From: Chloroflexi bacterium RBG_16_57_11
Lineage (GTDB): Bacteria; Chloroflexota; Anaerolineae; Anaerolineales; UBA4823
Direction of reading: 5' to 3'
Length of the DNA stretch: 6,909 nucleotides
Assembly (NCBI GenBank): GCA_001795165.1
Contig: MGNS01000028.1
Location: 6,055 to 12,963 of the forward strand
Shown: positions 5,610 through 6,909 of the stretch, piece after piece
How the letters are laid out: each line of letters starts with the position of its first letter
Position numbering within the stretch: the first letter of the stretch is position 1
Notes under the pieces: model-generated
Seen by the model: the letters and a program-made list of their open reading frames with translations, nothing else
Told to the model about the DNA's origin: nothing
The model's database searches: none
Program-made: the position numbers and the translations under genes

Positions 5610-5641
5610 AAACAGGTGGATTATAGCGAATATACCTGTTT
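5610..5641. promoter_or_regulatory. Perfect 8-16-8 inverted repeat spanning the hydrolase -10, candidate operator
   Basis: AAACAGGT (5610-5617) and ACCTGTTT (5634-5641) are exact reverse complements separated by 16 bases. A perfect minus-strand TATAAT (5625-5620) lies inside the spacer, 46 bases before the hydrolase ATG. The 24-bp centre-to-centre spacing suits a regulator holding two sites on the same face of the helix. No good -35 is seen at normal distance, so if the -10 is genuine the promoter may need an activator. The regulator is unknown. Confidence 0.5.
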
Positions 5642-5674
5642 CCTGCGGTTGGTCTTAGGTAACATTAAACTGTG

Positions 5675-5680
5675 TATAAT
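5675..5680 (+). promoter_or_regulatory. Candidate -10 element for the RNase gene
   Basis: A perfect TATAAT on the plus strand, about 147 bases upstream of the RNase ATG. No -35 hexamer matches well at 16-18 bases. The nearest, TTGGTC at 5649-5654, leaves a 20-base spacer. The support is therefore only the -10 match and orientation toward the gene. Confidence 0.35.
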
Positions 5681-5710
5681 CTGCCCATGTACGTTTCTCA
5701 GAATATCTTC

Positions 5711-5755
5711 GCCGGCATCAGCAATGCCCGGCTTCGACTACGCTCAGCGTGCCGG
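5711..5755. repeat. GC-rich palindromic intergenic segment, possible dispersed repeat copy
   Basis: GCCGGCAT (5711-5718) pairs with ATGCCCGGC (5724-5732) with one bulged base. CCGGC at 5728-5732 can also pair with GCCGG at 5751-5755 around an inner ACGCTCAGCGT palindrome (5740-5750). The part reading TTCGACTACGCTCAGC resembles a motif that recurs between genes in many bacterial genomes, but the window holds one copy only. It contrasts with the AT-rich flanks. It could fold as alternative hairpins in the RNase leader if transcription starts near 5687. Confidence 0.4.
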
Positions 5756-5826
5756 ACACCTGGAATACAGTCGAGGTTCTTTGATAATGTTGAGAATGCT
5801 ATTGACAAGGCCCGGGGCATCCACCG

Positions 5827-6909
5827 ATGAATGAGCCGGGTTTCCCGATTGACAGCCTGGTGCTGTATAAACGGCGCCCGGCGCGGGTGGTGAAAACCGG
5901 CGAGCGGCTAGAGATCGAGATGAGCGACGGCAACCGGGCGCGGGTGCGCTCCAAGGACATCGCCCTGCTCCATCCCGGGCCACTTCGCAGCCTTGGGCAG
6001 CTTCAGCCACAAAGCGGGGAGGTGGAGCTGGCCTGGCAAATCCTGCTGGAGGGCGGCGGGGCGCAGCCGCTGGCCGAGCTGGCCGAGCTGATCTACGGCG
6101 AATACACCCCGGCCACCGCCTGGGCAGCCTGGGGCTGGGTGGAGGATGGGCAATATTTCTACGGAGGTCCGGAGGCGGTCACCGCCCGGACGCAAGCCGA
6201 GGTCGAAAGCGAGCGGGCATTACGCAAGGCGCGCCAGGCCGAAGGGCAGGCCTGGTCGAGTTTCCTGGAACGGGCGCGGGCGGGAAGGGTCTCAGCGCAA
6301 GACGACGCTAAGTATCTGCGCGAGCTGGAAAACCTGGCGTATGGGCGCAGCCGCGAGAGCAAGCTGCTACACGAGCTGGGTCGCAGCGAGCGCCCGGAAA
6401 ACGCCCACAGCCTGCTGCTCGAATGGAAAGCCTGGGATGAGGTCATAAATCCCTATCCTGTACGGTTAGGGCTATCCACCCGGCAGCCTGACTGTGACCT
6501 GCCGGCGCTGCCGGAGGAAGAGCGGCTGGACCTGACCCACCTGGCAGCATTTGCCATCGATGACCGGGGCAACCAGGATCCGGATGACGCCGTCTCCCTG
6601 GTGGAGTGCCGGCAGGATGAAAGCGGTAACTTCCTGGGCGGGCGTCTGTGGGTCCATGTGGCCGACGCGGCGGCGCTGGCGCCCCCCGATAGCCCGGCGG
6701 ACCTGGAGGCGCGCGGGCGCGGCGCTACACTGTACCTGCCCGAAGGTCCGGTGCTGATGCTACCCGCGGAGGCGATCCACAGCCTGGGGCTTGGGCTGGA
6801 TGAAGTCTCACCGGCGCTGTCGTTCGGCATCGAGCTGGACCAGGAGGCAGGCCCCACCGCGCTGGAGATCCGGCCCTCCTGGGTGCGCGCCCGGCGGCTG
6901 AGCTACGAG
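5827..6909 (+). CDS. RNase II/R-family 3'-5' exoribonuclease, C-terminus cut by window edge
   Basis: The first 361 codons of a processive 3'-5' exoribonuclease for RNA turnover in the cytoplasm. The RNB catalytic domain begins near residue 235 with DLTHLAAFAIDD. Its four metal-binding acids appear as Asp245, Asp251, Asp253 and Asp254 (D-x5-D-P-D-D), matching Asp201, 207, 209 and 210 of E. coli RNase II. Further RNB features follow: LWVHVADAAALAPP (274-287), LEARGRGATLYLP (293-305) and MLPAEAIHSLGLG (311-323). The N-terminus differs from E. coli RNase R: residues 6-51 look like a small beta-barrel (VLYKRRPARVV, VRSKDIALLHPGP), then a probable winged helix (about 65-115) and a charged helical stretch (120-190). 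No classical tandem cold-shock domains are evident. ATG 5827 is the only plausible start, since an in-frame TGA lies at 5803-5805 with no other start between. The ribosome site is weak. Confidence 0.93.
   Translation, partial: MNEPGFPIDSLVLYKRRPARVVKTGERLEIEMSDGNRARVRSKDIALLHPGPLRSLGQLQPQSGEVELAWQILLEGGGAQPLAELAELIYGEYTPATAWAAWGWVEDGQYFYGGPEAVTARTQAEVESERALRKARQAEGQAWSSFLERARAGRVSAQDDAKYLRELENLAYGRSRESKLLHELGRSERPENAHSLLLEWKAWDEVINPYPVRLGLSTRQPDCDLPALPEEERLDLTHLAAFAIDDRGNQDPDDAVSLVECRQDESGNFLGGRLWVHVADAAALAPPDSPADLEARGRGATLYLPEGPVLMLPAEAIHSLGLGLDEVSPALSFGIELDQEAGPTALEIRPSWVRARRLSYE

Noticed and set aside
5802..5807. Consensus TTGACA 19 bases before the RNase ATG
   Set aside because: A matching -10 would fall about 17 bases later, at the start codon itself, and none is present there. 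A promoter here could not serve the gene.
5595..5834. A 79-codon plus-strand frame ending at the RNase start
   Set aside because: It crosses a proposed operator, a promoter and a repeat, has no recognisable domain or ribosome site, and is more simply read as intergenic DNA.
1..6909. CRISPR array, tRNA or rRNA genes, insertion sequences, integrase or attachment sites
   Set aside because: I saw no regularly spaced repeats, cloverleaf-like segments, transposase motifs or flanking duplications on either strand. Absence was judged by eye.

Overview
The window most resembles a chromosomal segment of a Chloroflexota bacterium, probably Anaerolineae-like. The main clue is a lipoprotein whose mature N-terminus is a long Thr/Pro/Glu/Ala linker, a style typical of that phylum. 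The moderately high GC content, the RNase II/R homolog with a non-enterobacterial N-terminus and the membrane-anchored dienelactone hydrolase fit too. This placement is inferred from protein style; no marker gene is present.

Layout. (1) Positions 1-926, minus strand: the ATPase of an ABC-2 type (BcrA/CcmA-like) exporter. It is almost complete and runs off the left edge, where the next gene, probably its permease, may begin. (2) 927-1048: a divergent regulatory region with a strong candidate promoter for the ATPase and a 12-bp perfect palindrome over its -10. (3) 1049-3131, plus strand: a tightly packed two-component system, a polytopic NarL-family (HisKA_3) histidine kinase and a LuxR/NarL response regulator one base apart. 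(4) 3134-3162: a strong hairpin terminator in a convergent intergenic gap. (5) 3187-4401, minus strand: a lipoprotein with an ethylbenzene-dehydrogenase-gamma-like (EB_dh/DOMON) haem-binding domain and an unusual CX3CH motif. It is preceded by a candidate promoter and a perfect TGTGA-N6-TCACA CRP/FNR-family site. (6) 4565-5574, minus strand: an inner-membrane-anchored dienelactone-hydrolase-family enzyme overlapping by 4 bp a 64-codon membrane-protein ORF that looks like a degenerate remnant. (7) 5575-5826: an intergenic region with a candidate promoter inside a perfect 8-16-8 inverted repeat, a plus-strand TATAAT and a GC-rich repeat-like segment. (8) 5827-6909, plus strand: the N-terminal 361 codons of an RNase II/R-family exoribonuclease, cut by the right edge.

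How the parts relate. The kinase/regulator pair divergent from an ABC-2 exporter ATPase is the arrangement seen in antimicrobial- or envelope-stress-sensing detoxification modules (for example LnrJK-LnrLMN, BceRS-like logic), so the regulator plausibly controls the exporter. The lipoprotein points to extracytoplasmic electron transfer or haem binding and may answer to a CRP/FNR-type regulator. The hydrolase and RNase appear functionally separate. No RNA gene, CRISPR array, insertion sequence or integrase was seen. The parts are mostly recognisable families. The least ordinary items are the CX3CH lipoprotein with its CRP-like site, the polytopic sensor domain of the kinase, and the operator-like inverted repeats.
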